DNA of 64,000 bases from Deinococcus metallilatus (GCF_004758605.1 NZ_CP038510.1:27501-91500), one strand, 5' to 3'. Shown: positions 24,938-36,141, counted from the stretch's first letter. Notes: generated by a model not told the origin, from the sequence alone. Program-made: numbers and translations.

Positions 24938-25558
24938 TCAGCGGCGCGGCGAGGTGTTGAAGCCTGGGCCACGCTGCCCGAGCACCCTGGCCCAGCCCTG
25001 CGCCCCCACGAGTTGCCGCGCGCGGCGGGTGGCTTCGCGGTAGGCGGCGGGCAGGCCTGGCCCGGTGCGATTGGCGAGCAGGCGGTCCAGCTCCCCCTCC
25101 GGCACCTGTTCCAGCCCGGTGGGGGAGAGCGGGTCATGTCCTCCCTCCCCGCTGAACACGCGGGCCAGGCCCTCGGCCAGCCAGCGGGGGAGGGCCGGGG
25201 GCTGCGCGGCATGAAAGGCTTCATGGCGAAGGGTGACGGCCAGGCTCCCCTGCGCCGCGAGAGCCCCCAGGCGCTGCGTGTGGATCACCGTTCCCCGGGT
25301 GGTGGCCGCGACGAACCACGGCTCACCTGTGCGGCGGGCGAAGTCGGCCGCGCTGCTCGCCGCTTCCAGCCGCACGTCCGGCACCGTGAGGCCCAGGCTG
25401 CGAAGATCACGTTCGGCCCCGCGCCACGCCCCGAATGCGGCGGGGAGATAGGTCCGGTCACGCGCGTCGCTGACCGTCACGCTGAGCCGTCCGTCCCGCG
25501 CGGTGAGGCCCGAAGCGGCGCCCAGCAGCAGCGCGAGCAGGGCAGCCCGGCGGCGCAT
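24938..25558 (-). CDS. Secreted HExxH metallopeptidase (peptidase-MA-like gluzincin)
   Basis: A 206-residue protein with an N-terminal signal peptide (RRRAALLALLLGAASGLTA). The zinc motif is H112-E-A-F-H116 in LRHEAFHAAQ, followed 13-17 residues later by WLAEGLARVF, whose Glu would be the third zinc ligand, as in gluzincin peptidases of the peptidase-MA type. It probably cleaves proteins outside the cytoplasmic membrane. The ATG shares one base with the stop of the alpha-2-macroglobulin gene (TGATG), so the two are translationally coupled. This tight link between a protease trap and a protease is unusual; it could be a processing enzyme for the macroglobulin or a partner in defence. No inhibitor domain is seen. 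Confidence 0.75.
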   Translation of the reverse strand: MRRRAALLALLLGAASGLTARDGRLSVTVSDARDRTYLPAAFGAWRGAERDLRSLGLTVPDVRLEAASSAADFARRTGEPWFVAATTRGTVIHTQRLGALAAQGSLAVTLRHEAFHAAQPPALPRWLAEGLARVFSGEGGHDPLSPTGLEQVPEGELDRLLANRTGPGLPAAYREATRRARQLVGAQGWARVLGQRGPGFNTSPRR

Positions 25559-28500
25559 CACTGCCCCCGCGCCCGCACCGTGAGGGTCGCGGCGGGCGCG
25601 TAGCCCTCCACGTCCGGGTCGTACATCAGGAAGGCGTGGGTGGGCAGGGCCGTGAAGGTGCCCGGCGTCTGGGCACGCAGCACGTAGGTCATCTTCTGCG
25701 GACCCTGGAGGAAGTCGGCGTAGAGGTCCACCCGGTCGTCGAGCAGGTCGCGCCCCGCGTACCAGTAATTCCACTCGTTCCAGTCGTCCCCGGACGCGCC
25801 CTTCAGGCCGCTGATGGCGAGGGAACGGTCATCCAGGGCGCGGGTGCCTGCCGGGATGGGGTCGCTCACCAGCAGGTAACGCGCCCCCTTCTGCCGCGGC
25901 TGCACCGTCAGCGTCACCAGCAGGAGGTCCCCGGCGGTGACCGGCTGGAGCTTCCCGCCGCGCAGGAGCGGCAGGCGCCGGAAGGTATAACGCTTGTCCT
26001 TCGCATCCCAGACCGGTTCGAGTTTCTCGTAGGTGCGGGTCAGGGTGAAGCCGCGCGAGGCGTCCCCGGGCAGCGCGCGGGGTTCGCGGGCGAAGTTCAG
26101 TTCCGCCGCGAAGGAGGCGCCGCGCCCGCCACTCACGCGCAGGGTATTCGCGCCCGGCTTGAGATTCGCCAGCCCAGCCCCCTGGAGGCTGACTTCCCCG
26201 GCCCCCGTGACCTGTCCCACCGGCTGACCGTTGAGGCTCACCTGTGCGCGGGCTGGGCCTCCCGGTGCAGACTTGAGGGCGAGGGCGGCGATCACCACGC
26301 TGGTCGTGTCCTGCGTGCTGAGCCAGCGCGGCCCCCGGCGGTTGGCGAGGAGCCACTGGCTCACCCGGGGAATCAGGGGACTCTGCGGGTCCAGGCGGGC
26401 CAGCGCCTCCAGGGCGGCGGCGGTCGTCTGGATGTCGTTGTCCTCCCAGTACCACAGCCAATCGGTGCGCTTGGGAGCGTCCCAGTGGACCAGAGCGCCG
26501 CTTTGCCCCTCGGTGCGCTTCGCTTTGAGGCGGTCCAGCACGTCCCGCGCCGCCTGCGCCTGTCCGGCGTGGTCCAAGGCGAGCGCCGTGTGGGCCAGGG
26601 TGTACGGGGCGAGGTCCGTGCGGCGCGCGAACGCGGTCAGTTGCGCGGCGTCGACGCGGCCCGCTTCCGCCAGGGCGCGGTAGGCGGTGGCCCGCGCGCC
26701 CTGCGGTTCCCGCCCGTCCTTCACGTGGCGGGCGAGGTACGTCAGCGCCCGGTCGAGGACGCGGTTGTCCACCTTCACGCCCAGTTGCCGCGCGTACAGC
26801 AGGCCGCGCGTGACGTAGGCGGTCATCTCCAGCGTCGAGTCGTCGAACTGCCAGAAGCCCCAGCCGCCGTCCTCGTGCTGGAAGTCCGCCAGGCGCGCGA
26901 GGCCGAGCGCGGTGATTTCGGGCAGGTCGCGGCGCACGTCTGCGGGCAGGGCATCTTCCCCCAGCGCCTCCCGCGCGAGCAGGGCGGGCAGGAAGCGGCT
27001 CATGGTCTGCTCGGTGCAGCCGTAGGGGTAGCCGACCAGATAGGCCAGCGCGGGCGTCACCGCGTCCAGCAGCGACGGCGTGACGAAGACGCGCAGCCGG
27101 GCCGTGCCCAGGTTCGCTTCCGGCGGCACCGGCAAGGTCACTGTCTCGCCCGCCGCGCCCGCCGCCGTGAGGGTGGTGTCGTACCCGCGCGCCTTCACGG
27201 GCAGCGGGAGCCGGAGGCTGTCACTGGCGGCCGGGGTGCGGACGCCGAAGGTGACATCGGCTGTGCCGACAGTCTCGGCGCGCACGGCGAAGTCCTGCCG
27301 CACCCGGCTCCCCGCGGCGACAGTGACGGGGGCACCGGACGGGCTGAACACGCCGGACCCGAGAGGCGTGAGGCCCTGTACCCGCGCGGTCACGTCACCC
27401 TCGACATTCCGCCCCAGCGTGTTGTTCACCACCCCCGTCAGTGTCGCAGTGTCGCCGCGCACCAGGAAGGGCGGCACGCTCAGACGGGCGATCACATCCT
27501 TCGTCGTCATCGTCGTGGCGGTCGCCTGCCCGAAGCGCGGAGAGACGGTCTGGGCACGTGCCGTGGCCACCCAGGTCGTGAGGTTGTCGGGGAAATGCAC
27601 GCTGAGTTCCGCGTGGCCCTGGCTGTCCGTCACCAGATGGGGCACCCAGAGAATCGTGTCGCGGAAGTTCTCGCGGGGCGTGTCCGTCTGTGCGGGCGGC
27701 GCCGTCTTGGCCTGCCCGAAGGCCGCCTCACTCATCGCGGCGGCGGGGGCGGGCAGGCGGCCCGTCTCGAAGTAGAAGTCCACGCTGGACTGGGTCCCGA
27801 CGGCGTTCTCGCGCGGCGCATGGAACACGTCCAGCATCGGCGTGCTGGTATCCGGGCGAATCAGGTAGATCGCCTGGTCCACCACACCGAGGGCGAGTTC
27901 GGCGGGCACGCCCCGCCCCGCCGCGTCGCGCACCTGCACGGCGAGCCTGCCCGTCTCGCCGGGCCGGTACTTCGCCTTTCCGGGCGTGACCTGCACGCTG
28001 AGTTCCGCGTCCCGCACGGGCACCCGCACCCGCGCGGCGTTGCTGTAGAAGTTCCCGTCCCCCAGCGCCGCCGCCCCGACGAACACGTCCCCGCCCATGT
28101 CCCGGGTCACGCGGAAGGCGTAGGTGAGCGCGGCCCCGCGTCCCCGCAACACTGCCGAGCGGCGCAGGCGGTCCCCCTCCAGCGTGACCAGGACGGGCGA
28201 GCCGGGGCGCGGGTTGCCGATCAGGACGGTGGCCGTCTCGCCCGGCGCGTAGCTGCGCTTGTCGGGCCGCAGCGTGAGTTCGCGGTAGTTCCAGTCCCAA
28301 TCCTCGCCCGGTTTCAGCACCCAGGCGAAGTTCTCGAAGGTGGAAGTCCGCCCCCGCTCGTCGCGGACGGTCGCGCGCAGAACGTACCCGCCGCCCCGCC
28401 GCGCGCTGAGGGTGGCTGTCCCCGTGCCCTTCGCGTTGGTGCTGGTGGTCATACGGGCCACACGGGTTTCGCGCAGGGTGTAGTCCCCCTTCACCCGCAC

Positions 28501-29946
28501 CCATTCCTGCCGCACGAGGTCGAGCGTGACCGGAGCGGCCCGCCCCGTCCCGTTCAGGTCACGGGTGTCCAGTGTCACCCGGATGGGCTTTCCGGCGTCG
28601 TACACGTAGGCGTCGGTGCTCGCCTCGACGTTCACGCTGGCCGGAAAGGCCAGGACGCGGGCGAAGCCGCTCACGGACCGGCCCGCCTCGTCCTCGACTT
28701 CCGCCTCGATGCGGTAACTCTGCGCGCGGCCCTGCGCGTCCCGCGTGAGGGGCAGGGTGAGGTCGAGGTTCCCCTGCGCGTTCAGCCGCGTCTCCTCGCG
28801 CACCACCAGGTCGGAGCCGTAATCGCTGCCGTCCGCGCCGGGCGGGAGGTCCTGCTCGGCGTCGAAGCCGGGCGGGTAGTAGGGCGCGCGGGTGACGTTG
28901 TACGTGACGCGGGCGCCCCCCACGCTCCCGCCGAAGAGGTAACGGGCGCTCACGCGGACGCTGAGCTTGTCTCCCTGCACGGCCCGCGCCCGGTCCGGCG
29001 TCACCGTCACGGCGTACTCGGGTTTCTGGTACGCCTCGACGGTGAAGGTGCCGCCCACGTCGGTGCCGTTCTCGCCCGTTCCGGATGGGCGGACCTCGAA
29101 GCGGTACTCTCCCAGCTTCGCGCCCGCCGGAAGGTCGAACCCCGTGCTGAACGAGCCGTACCCGTTGGTGGTGAGGGACTTCTGAAAGACGTTCTCGTCA
29201 AAGGGGGAGAAGACCGTGACGCGCACCGCCCGGTTCGCCAGGGGCTTGAGGCTCTCGCTGCCACGCAACACGCCCTTGAAATCCACATGCTGACCGGGGC
29301 GGTACACCGGACGGTCGGTGTACACGTAGCCCTTCACATGCGGCACGGCGTAGCTGTTCCAGTTCGCGCCGGAGACAGCCCACTGATTCCCGAAGCGCGC
29401 GAGGAAGAATTCGCCGTCGCGGGCGGGGGCGGTGAACTCCGCCAGGCCGTCCGCGCTGGCGAGCGTGTTCGCGCCGCTGCCCTTTCCCAGACGCCACACC
29501 CGCGCCGCCCGCGTCATGCCGCTGCCCCGGTCCGCCGCGTAGACCAGCGCCGTGTCCCGGTCGCGCTTCACCACCAGGCCCAGGTCGCTCACCAGGATCA
29601 GCGTGCCCGCCCCGCCCGCCCGCAGCACGTACAGCCCGGCGGACAGCGGGCCGAGGTTCACGTCGCCGTAGCTCTGGCGGCCGGTGTGGAGGGTCCGCAC
29701 CAGGGCTGTGTGCGTGCCGGGCGGCAGGTTGGGCTGGTGCGGGTTGCCCGTGGCTCCGAACACCCCCAGCGGCTCGGCTACCCGTTCCAGGCGCAGGACC
29801 GTGTGGGGCGGGGCGTTCACGCCGACGCGCACGCTCTGGCCGGGGCGGAAGACGCCGCCGTACAGGCTGACGGGCGGCTGGGCGGGCGCGAAACTCAGGG
29901 TGAGCAGGGCGGCGAGGAGTCCGGCGCGGGCCAGCGGTCGCTTCAT
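25558..29946 (-). CDS. Bacterial alpha-2-macroglobulin with thioester
   Basis: A 1462-residue secreted protein with a signal peptide ending near ASFAPAQ-like residues 18-22 and no lipobox. It contains the macroglobulin repeats (MG2-like segment near YVYTDRPVYRPGQHVDFKG, residues about 205-225), a bait-like region, an A2M domain (REN...DTILWVPHLVTDSQGHAELSV), and the thioester motif Cys977-Thr-Glu-Gln980 in YPYGCTEQTMSRFLP followed by an alpha/alpha toroid of helical repeats (DGGWGFWQFDDST). Such proteins trap attacking proteases by covalent capture when the bait is cut; in bacteria they are linked to envelope repair. It follows the DUF1175 gene (83 bases apart), the pairing seen for yfaT/yfaS in E. 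coli, and precedes a metallopeptidase. Confidence 0.93.
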   Translation of the reverse strand: MKRPLARAGLLAALLTLSFAPAQPPVSLYGGVFRPGQSVRVGVNAPPHTVLRLERVAEPLGVFGATGNPHQPNLPPGTHTALVRTLHTGRQSYGDVNLGPLSAGLYVLRAGGAGTLILVSDLGLVVKRDRDTALVYAADRGSGMTRAARVWRLGKGSGANTLASADGLAEFTAPARDGEFFLARFGNQWAVSGANWNSYAVPHVKGYVYTDRPVYRPGQHVDFKGVLRGSESLKPLANRAVRVTVFSPFDENVFQKSLTTNGYGSFSTGFDLPAGAKLGEYRFEVRPSGTGENGTDVGGTFTVEAYQKPEYAVTVTPDRARAVQGDKLSVRVSARYLFGGSVGGARVTYNVTRAPYYPPGFDAEQDLPPGADGSDYGSDLVVREETRLNAQGNLDLTLPLTRDAQGRAQSYRIEAEVEDEAGRSVSGFARVLAFPASVNVEASTDAYVYDAGKPIRVTLDTRDLNGTGRAAPVTLDLVRQEWVRVKGDYTLRETRVARMTTSTNAKGTGTATLSARRGGGYVLRATVRDERGRTSTFENFAWVLKPGEDWDWNYRELTLRPDKRSYAPGETATVLIGNPRPGSPVLVTLEGDRLRRSAVLRGRGAALTYAFRVTRDMGGDVFVGAAALGDGNFYSNAARVRVPVRDAELSVQVTPGKAKYRPGETGRLAVQVRDAAGRGVPAELALGVVDQAIYLIRPDTSTPMLDVFHAPRENAVGTQSSVDFYFETGRLPAPAAAMSEAAFGQAKTAPPAQTDTPRENFRDTILWVPHLVTDSQGHAELSVHFPDNLTTWVATARAQTVSPRFGQATATTMTTKDVIARLSVPPFLVRGDTATLTGVVNNTLGRNVEGDVTARVQGLTPLGSGVFSPSGAPVTVAAGSRVRQDFAVRAETVGTADVTFGVRTPAASDSLRLPLPVKARGYDTTLTAAGAAGETVTLPVPPEANLGTARLRVFVTPSLLDAVTPALAYLVGYPYGCTEQTMSRFLPALLAREALGEDALPADVRRDLPEITALGLARLADFQHEDGGWGFWQFDDSTLEMTAYVTRGLLYARQLGVKVDNRVLDRALTYLARHVKDGREPQGARATAYRALAEAGRVDAAQLTAFARRTDLAPYTLAHTALALDHAGQAQAARDVLDRLKAKRTEGQSGALVHWDAPKRTDWLWYWEDNDIQTTAAALEALARLDPQSPLIPRVSQWLLANRRGPRWLSTQDTTSVVIAALALKSAPGGPARAQVSLNGQPVGQVTGAGEVSLQGAGLANLKPGANTLRVSGGRGASFAAELNFAREPRALPGDASRGFTLTRTYEKLEPVWDAKDKRYTFRRLPLLRGGKLQPVTAGDLLLVTLTVQPRQKGARYLLVSDPIPAGTRALDDRSLAISGLKGASGDDWNEWNYWYAGRDLLDDRVDLYADFLQGPQKMTYVLRAQTPGTFTALPTHAFLMYDPDVEGYAPAATLTVRARGQ

Positions 29947-30029
29947 GCAGCCTCCAAAAGTGACGAAGAGCCCCTTCAGCGTAGCGCGCCCGTCCCGCGT
30001 GCGCCTGACGCGGCGTCAAGGCGCGCCCC

Positions 30030-30752
30030 TCAGCGCAGAATCTGCCAGCGATATACCCCCAGGAAATTCGGATTGTTCGGCGTGGGGTGAAAGGCCGGGT
30101 CGGGGTGGCGCATCAGGGTCGCCAGCGTGACCAGGCGCACCTGGCCGCCGTCCTCCGGCCGCGCGCCCGTGTGGTACACCACCCGCCCGCCGCCCAGGTA
30201 CACCATGCTGTGATACGCCCCCAGCTCAGGCCGCAGGAAGAACAACAGGTCCCCCCGCTGCGCCCGCGCCGGGTCGCGGGAAACCAGGGCGGCCGAGTAA
30301 TTGGCGAGAAACCGCGCCGAGGTGCGCCCCACCAGCCGCCCGGCGTCCACGTCCCCTTCCCGGTACGGGCCGGGCGCGACGCGGAAGACCGAGCGCGACA
30401 CCAGGGGTGCCGGGTACGTGAGGCCCCGCACTTCCGGCAGGTGCGGGCGCGGCAGGAAGGTGAACTTGGCCCACCACGCCGCGTCGTGCTTCATCAGCGC
30501 GTTCACGAAGGCGTAGCGCAGGAGTCCCGCGCAGTCCCGGTCTGCCGCTTTCCAGTCGGGCGCGAGGCCGTAATACTGGCTCTCCGCCACGGCGGCGAAC
30601 CAGTCCGCGAAGGCCGCGCGGTCCGCGCCCACGAGTTCCACGGCGTCCGGGTACCCGTCCCGGTCCGCATCGGCGGCACTCGCCGCGAGGGCGTTTCCGG
30701 CAACGTTCCCGGCAAGCAGCGCGGCGAGCGCGAGGGCGCGGACGGGGGACAT
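30030..30752 (-). CDS. DUF1175 (YfaT-like) secreted protein, possible NlpC/P60-like hydrolase
   Basis: A 240-residue protein with a signal peptide (SPVRALALAALLAGNVAGNALA). The mature part matches DUF1175 by context and sequence character. The residues ADRDCAGLLRYAFVNAL, ARAQRGDLLFFLRPE and LGAYHSMVYLGGGRVVYHTG resemble the Cys, spacing and His of NlpC/P60 papain-like amidases, with Cys in the DCAG loop and His in AYHSM. That suggests a cell-wall or peptide amidase, but this is inference. A DADRDGYPDAVE calcium-loop-like segment follows the signal peptide. A CATACT box lies six bases before the ATG. It is the first gene of the macroglobulin operon. Confidence 0.72.
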   Translation of the reverse strand: MSPVRALALAALLAGNVAGNALAASAADADRDGYPDAVELVGADRAAFADWFAAVAESQYYGLAPDWKAADRDCAGLLRYAFVNALMKHDAAWWAKFTFLPRPHLPEVRGLTYPAPLVSRSVFRVAPGPYREGDVDAGRLVGRTSARFLANYSAALVSRDPARAQRGDLLFFLRPELGAYHSMVYLGGGRVVYHTGARPEDGGQVRLVTLATLMRHPDPAFHPTPNNPNFLGVYRWQILR

Positions 30753-30758
30753 GGCTCC

Positions 30759-30764
30759 AGTATG
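30759..30764 (-). promoter_or_regulatory. -10 box CATACT for the DUF1175/macroglobulin operon
   Basis: Lies six bases upstream of ATG 30752 on the minus strand, the spacing seen for other leaderless genes in this window. Confidence 0.4.
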
Positions 30765-31069
30765 CCCCCGGGCCTGGGGACCCCGGCGGAGATGACGCGG
30801 GCTGGAGCCGATGCTGGCCCGGCTGATGCCCGTTCGGAACCTCGCGACCACCCTGACCGTTCAGCGCGTGCCACACGAACTGCCCGTCTTCGCGAGCGGC
30901 GTCCACCGGCTGCCGCCCGCTGAAGCGACGGCGGACGACGGGGGGCGTATGCTCAATCCCGCCGTGCAGGTCCGGCTGGACCTGGCCCCGAGGTGGCCTG
31001 GACGGCAGCACGAGCAGCCGAGGGGAACGGAACGGGCGCTCGGCACGGGGGTCGGCGAAGGAGGCTGAG
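30765..31069. other. Non-coding divergent spacer
   Basis: About 305 bases between the macroglobulin operon and the acyl-CoA synthetase gene. No supportable gene, repeat or terminator was seen. It ends with AAGGAGG, the ribosome binding site of the synthetase. Confidence 0.5.
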
Positions 31070-32788
31070 ATGGTGGGATCAGATACGCCACATGGTGCGG
31101 ACAGTCCGGGGGCCCGCGCCTTTCAGGCTGCCCGGCAGGTGTTGCTCGACCGCGCGAACGACCCGGTAGGCGCGCACGCCGCCTTCCGCTGGCCGCAATT
31201 CACCACCTTTAACTGGGCCCTGGACGTGTTCGCACCACTGGCGGCCCGCCTCGGGTCGGCCCCGGCGCTGTTCTGGGACGGCGGTGAACTCTCCTATGCT
31301 GACCTGGACGCCCGCGCCAACCAGATCGCCAACCACCTGCGGCACCTGGGGGTGAAGCGTGGGGACCGCGTGCTGGTGATGCTCGGGAACGTCCCGGAGC
31401 TGTGGGCGGTGCTGATCGCCTGCATCAAGCTCGGCGCGCCCATCCTGCCCGCCGCGACCCTGCTGAGCGCGGGTGACGTGCAGGACCGGGTGGAACGCGG
31501 CCAGGTCCGGGCCGTGGTGACGGACAGCGCGAACGCGGAGAAGTTCAGCGGGTTGCCGGGTGACGTGCTCCGGCTGAGCGTGGACGAGCAGGCGGGGTCC
31601 GGCTGGCACTCCCTGGCCGAGGCCACTCACCAGCCCAGTGACTTCACGCCGGACGGGGCGACGCAGGCGAGCGACCCGGTGCTGCTGTACTTCACGTCCG
31701 GCACCACCAGCCGCCCGAAGCTCGTCGTCCACACGCACGCCTCGTACCCGGCCGGGCACCTGTCCACCGGGTACTACATCGGGCTGCGTGAGGGGGACCG
31801 CCACTGGAACGTCAGCTCCCCCGGCTGGGCCAAACACGCCTGGAGCAGCTTCTTCGTGCCCCTCACCAGCGGCGCGGCCGTGTACCTGGACAACAGCCGC
31901 TTCGATGCCCGGGCCACCCTGGACAAACTCGTCCGTCAGCGCATCAGCACGATCTGCGCTCCGCCTACCGTGTGGCGGATGCTGATCCAGCAGGACCTGA
32001 GCGCCTCCCCGGTGCAGCTCCGGGAGGCCGTGGGTGCGGGCGAGCCGCTGAACCCCGAGGTGATCGAGCGGGTCCAGCAAGCGTGGGGCGTGACCATCCG
32101 GGACGGGTACGGGCAGACCGAGACGACCGCCCAGGTCGGCAACCCCCCGGGGACGCCGATCAAACCCGGCAGCATGGGGCGGCCCCTCCCCGGCTACGAC
32201 ATCGTTCTTCTGGACGAGCGCGGCCAGGAGGCGGAGGAGGGCGAACTGAACCTCCGCCTGGGAGACGCCCGCCCACTGGGCCTGATGGCGGGGTACGACG
32301 GCGACCCGGAGCGCACCGCCGCGGTCCTCGGGGGGGACACCTACCCCACCGGGGACATCGTGCGGCGCGACGAGGACGGGTACCTGTTCTACGTGGGCCG
32401 GGCCGACGACGTGTTCAAAAGCGCGGACTACCGGGTGTCGCCCTTCGAGCTGGAGTCCTTCCTGGTCACGCACCCGCTGGTGGCAGAGGCAGGCGTGGTG
32501 CCCAGCCCTCACCCGGAACGGCTGTGCGTGCCGAAGGCCTACGTGGTCCTGGCAACGGGGGTCACGCCTTCGGCGGAAGTGGCCCGGGACCTGCTGGCCT
32601 ACGCGCGCGAAGGGCTCTCGCCGCACCTGCGGATTCGCCGTCTGGAATTCGCGGAGTTGCCCAAGACCATCAGCGGAAAGATTCGCCGGGTGGAGCTGGC
32701 CGCTCATGCGAAGCAAGGGGTAGAAAGCGGCGTGCGCGGCGAACTCGAATTCTGGGAGGAGGACTTCCCGGCGCCAGCAGCCGAGTGA
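31070..32788 (+). CDS. AMP-dependent acyl-CoA synthetase (medium-chain/acetyl-CoA synthetase type)
   Basis: A 572-residue adenylate-forming enzyme. The A3 phosphate loop is YFTSGTTSRPK near residue 205, the A5 motif is IRDGYGQTETT near 345, the A7/A8 hinge TGDIVRRDEDGYLFYVGRADDVFKSADYR is split across residues 425-455, and the C-terminal lysine lies in KTISGKIRRVEL. It activates a carboxylic acid as acyl-AMP and then makes the CoA thioester. The GYGQTET and SADYRVSP variants fit the medium-chain acyl-CoA synthetase branch. AAGGAGG sits seven bases upstream of the ATG. No fatty-acid genes are adjacent, so the substrate is open. Confidence 0.88.
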   Translation: MVGSDTPHGADSPGARAFQAARQVLLDRANDPVGAHAAFRWPQFTTFNWALDVFAPLAARLGSAPALFWDGGELSYADLDARANQIANHLRHLGVKRGDRVLVMLGNVPELWAVLIACIKLGAPILPAATLLSAGDVQDRVERGQVRAVVTDSANAEKFSGLPGDVLRLSVDEQAGSGWHSLAEATHQPSDFTPDGATQASDPVLLYFTSGTTSRPKLVVHTHASYPAGHLSTGYYIGLREGDRHWNVSSPGWAKHAWSSFFVPLTSGAAVYLDNSRFDARATLDKLVRQRISTICAPPTVWRMLIQQDLSASPVQLREAVGAGEPLNPEVIERVQQAWGVTIRDGYGQTETTAQVGNPPGTPIKPGSMGRPLPGYDIVLLDERGQEAEEGELNLRLGDARPLGLMAGYDGDPERTAAVLGGDTYPTGDIVRRDEDGYLFYVGRADDVFKSADYRVSPFELESFLVTHPLVAEAGVVPSPHPERLCVPKAYVVLATGVTPSAEVARDLLAYAREGLSPHLRIRRLEFAELPKTISGKIRRVELAAHAKQGVESGVRGELEFWEEDFPAPAAE

Positions 32789-32838
32789 GGGCCCGCCGGG
32801 GCGTTTCTGCCCCCATACCGGTTGACTGGGCGGAGCGA

Positions 32839-32892
32839 GCGAAATAAGGGGAGCGTTTGGGCGAATAGAGGTGTTGGAAGTGCCTTTCCTCC
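32839..32892 (+). repeat. Dispersed palindromic repeat (partner of 50359-50412)
   Basis: GAGCGTTTGGGCGAATAGA followed by GGTGTTGGAAGTGCCTTTCC. The copy at 50359-50412, read on its minus strand, begins GAGCATTTGTCCGAAGTAC and goes into the same GGTGTTGGA stem. Here the right arm is partly degraded (CCTCCCATTCC). It lies in the gap after the synthetase gene. Confidence 0.55.
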
Positions 32893-32916
32893 CATTCCGC
32901 CGCAGGGTCGAAGCCG

Positions 32917-34964
<2,048 letters not shown>

Positions 34965-35120
34965 GCCCGGCTCCCGGGCAGACGGAGGGGAAGACGGCGT
35001 CCCACGGTCATAGGAAGACTCTGTCATACCTCACCGCCCTTCTGGCCCCGTCCTGCCTTCCCCGGTGGCCGCCCGGAGAACAGGTCAGGAGGGCGGCGAA
35101 CACCTCAGGCTGACGGGTCC

Positions 35121-35636
35121 TCATCGACCGGCCCCCGCTCCCCCCGTGAAACGGCCCCAGACATACCGTCTGAAGGCGTTCACGATCCACTTGCGGTGCA
35201 CGGCGACATGCAGGGCCAGGATGATGACCCCGGCGTCGGCCGACAGGGTGTGCAGCCGCCGCCAGGGACCCTCGTGCTCATCGACATGCAGGCCCAGCGC
35301 GGGCAACACCGACCGGGAGATCAGCAGGCCGCTGAGGATGATCAGCGTCATGTCGATGTAAAAGAGCAGATTCAGGAGGGCATTGAAGCGCGTCTCTCCC
35401 GGCAGTTTCCCCAGCAATTTTCGGGTGACGCCGGTGATCCATTCCCAGTGCAGCACCAGGTGGGCGATGAGGGCGAACGCCAGCGCCACGCTGCCCCACT
35501 CGTGAATCGGAATCCCCGTGCCGTGCGGCTGCATCGCCAGGATGAACGCGGTGAAGGTGCAGGTGTCGAGGACCAGGTTGACGACTGTGGTGTTGAATTT
35601 CCTCTTGCGCGGCGCCGCCTTCAGCGTGGTGGTCAT
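35121..35636 (-). CDS. DUF4405 membrane protein (possible heme-binding four-helix protein)
   Basis: A 171-residue protein with four hydrophobic helices. Histidines are placed in the membrane helices: IHEWGSVALAFALIAHLVLHWEWI, and LHTLSADAGVIILALHVAVHRKWI. Pairs of spaced histidines are typical of the DUF4405/ferric-reductase-like cytochrome b folds, so heme binding and electron transfer are possible, but this is inference. It is the third gene after the shared promoter at 36183-36237, with the two-component system 156 bases downstream. GAGGGA precedes the ATG. Confidence 0.7.
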   Translation of the reverse strand: MTTTLKAAPRKRKFNTTVVNLVLDTCTFTAFILAMQPHGTGIPIHEWGSVALAFALIAHLVLHWEWITGVTRKLLGKLPGETRFNALLNLLFYIDMTLIILSGLLISRSVLPALGLHVDEHEGPWRRLHTLSADAGVIILALHVAVHRKWIVNAFRRYVWGRFTGGAGAGR

Positions 35637-35659
35637 GTTCCCTCTCCTCTGCCGGGGGT

Positions 35660-36052
35660 TCAGCCCCGGGCGGACATGTGGGCTTTGCGGCGGTGATTCA
35701 CGAGCCGTTCCAGCCCGCTCAGGGCCAGCCATGCCCCGAGGATGATGGCGAAGTCCTTCCCGAGTTCCGGCCAGTTGAAGCCTCCCTCGCGTTCACCACG
35801 TGGGCCGCCCGGGGGCGCTCCGGCCGGTGGAGTGTTCCCGGCGGCGGTTGGGGCCACCTCGCCGTCAGGAGCGGTGGCTGCCAGGGTGCTTCCCGTTGCC
35901 GACGCTGTTTGCATCTGCGCGGGCGGAGGACCTCCAGGCCGCCCCGTGAACTCGAAGCTGTGGAAGGCGCCCAGTTGGTTGAGTCCCAGGAAAGCGGCCA
36001 CAAACAGCAGGGCGACGGCCAGAAACAAGAGGGCGCGGGAGAGCCAGGTCAT
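35660..36052 (-). CDS. Small membrane protein of unknown function
   Basis: A 130-residue protein with an N-terminal hydrophobic helix (LFLAVALLFVAAFLGLNQLG), a central Pro/Gly/Ala-rich stretch of about 60 residues (likely disordered and exported), and a second helix near residues 98-115 (FAIILGAWLALSGLERLV) followed by a basic end. Its ATG overlaps the stop of the 30-residue upstream ORF by four bases. It precedes the DUF4405 gene by 23 bases. No family was recognised; the layout suggests an accessory or sensor-linked protein for the DUF4405 protein. Confidence 0.7.
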   Translation of the reverse strand: MTWLSRALLFLAVALLFVAAFLGLNQLGAFHSFEFTGRPGGPPPAQMQTASATGSTLAATAPDGEVAPTAAGNTPPAGAPPGGPRGEREGGFNWPELGKDFAIILGAWLALSGLERLVNHRRKAHMSARG

Positions 36053-36141
36053 GCCGCCGCCTGCCGCTGAGCGGACGTTCTTCCCGGAGCGGACGGCTTC
36101 GCCTCGTTGGAGGGCGCCCGGGCGCTGAAGTTGTGTCGCAT
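36049..36141 (-). CDS. 30-residue small ORF, first of the DUF4405 operon
   Basis: ATG at 36141 is preceded by a full AAGGAGG with six-base spacing, the best ribosome binding site in the operon. The 30-residue product is hydrophilic and basic (MRHNFSARAPSNEAK near the start, ending RQAAA), with no membrane segment. The TGA at 36049-36051 overlaps the next ATG by four bases. A leader peptide that couples translation to the membrane protein, or a functional microprotein, are both possible. Confidence 0.5.
   Translation of the reverse strand: MRHNFSARAPSNEAKPSAPGRTSAQRQAAA

Noticed and set aside
25636..30090. Very long open frame on the plus strand antisense to the alpha-2-macroglobulin gene
   Set aside because: It mirrors the G/C-rich third positions of the minus-strand gene; its translation is low-complexity, with no domain and no ribosome binding site.
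30811..31068. 85-residue plus-strand frame in the divergent spacer before the acyl-CoA synthetase
   Set aside because: No ribosome binding site and no domain; Arg/Pro-rich chance frame.
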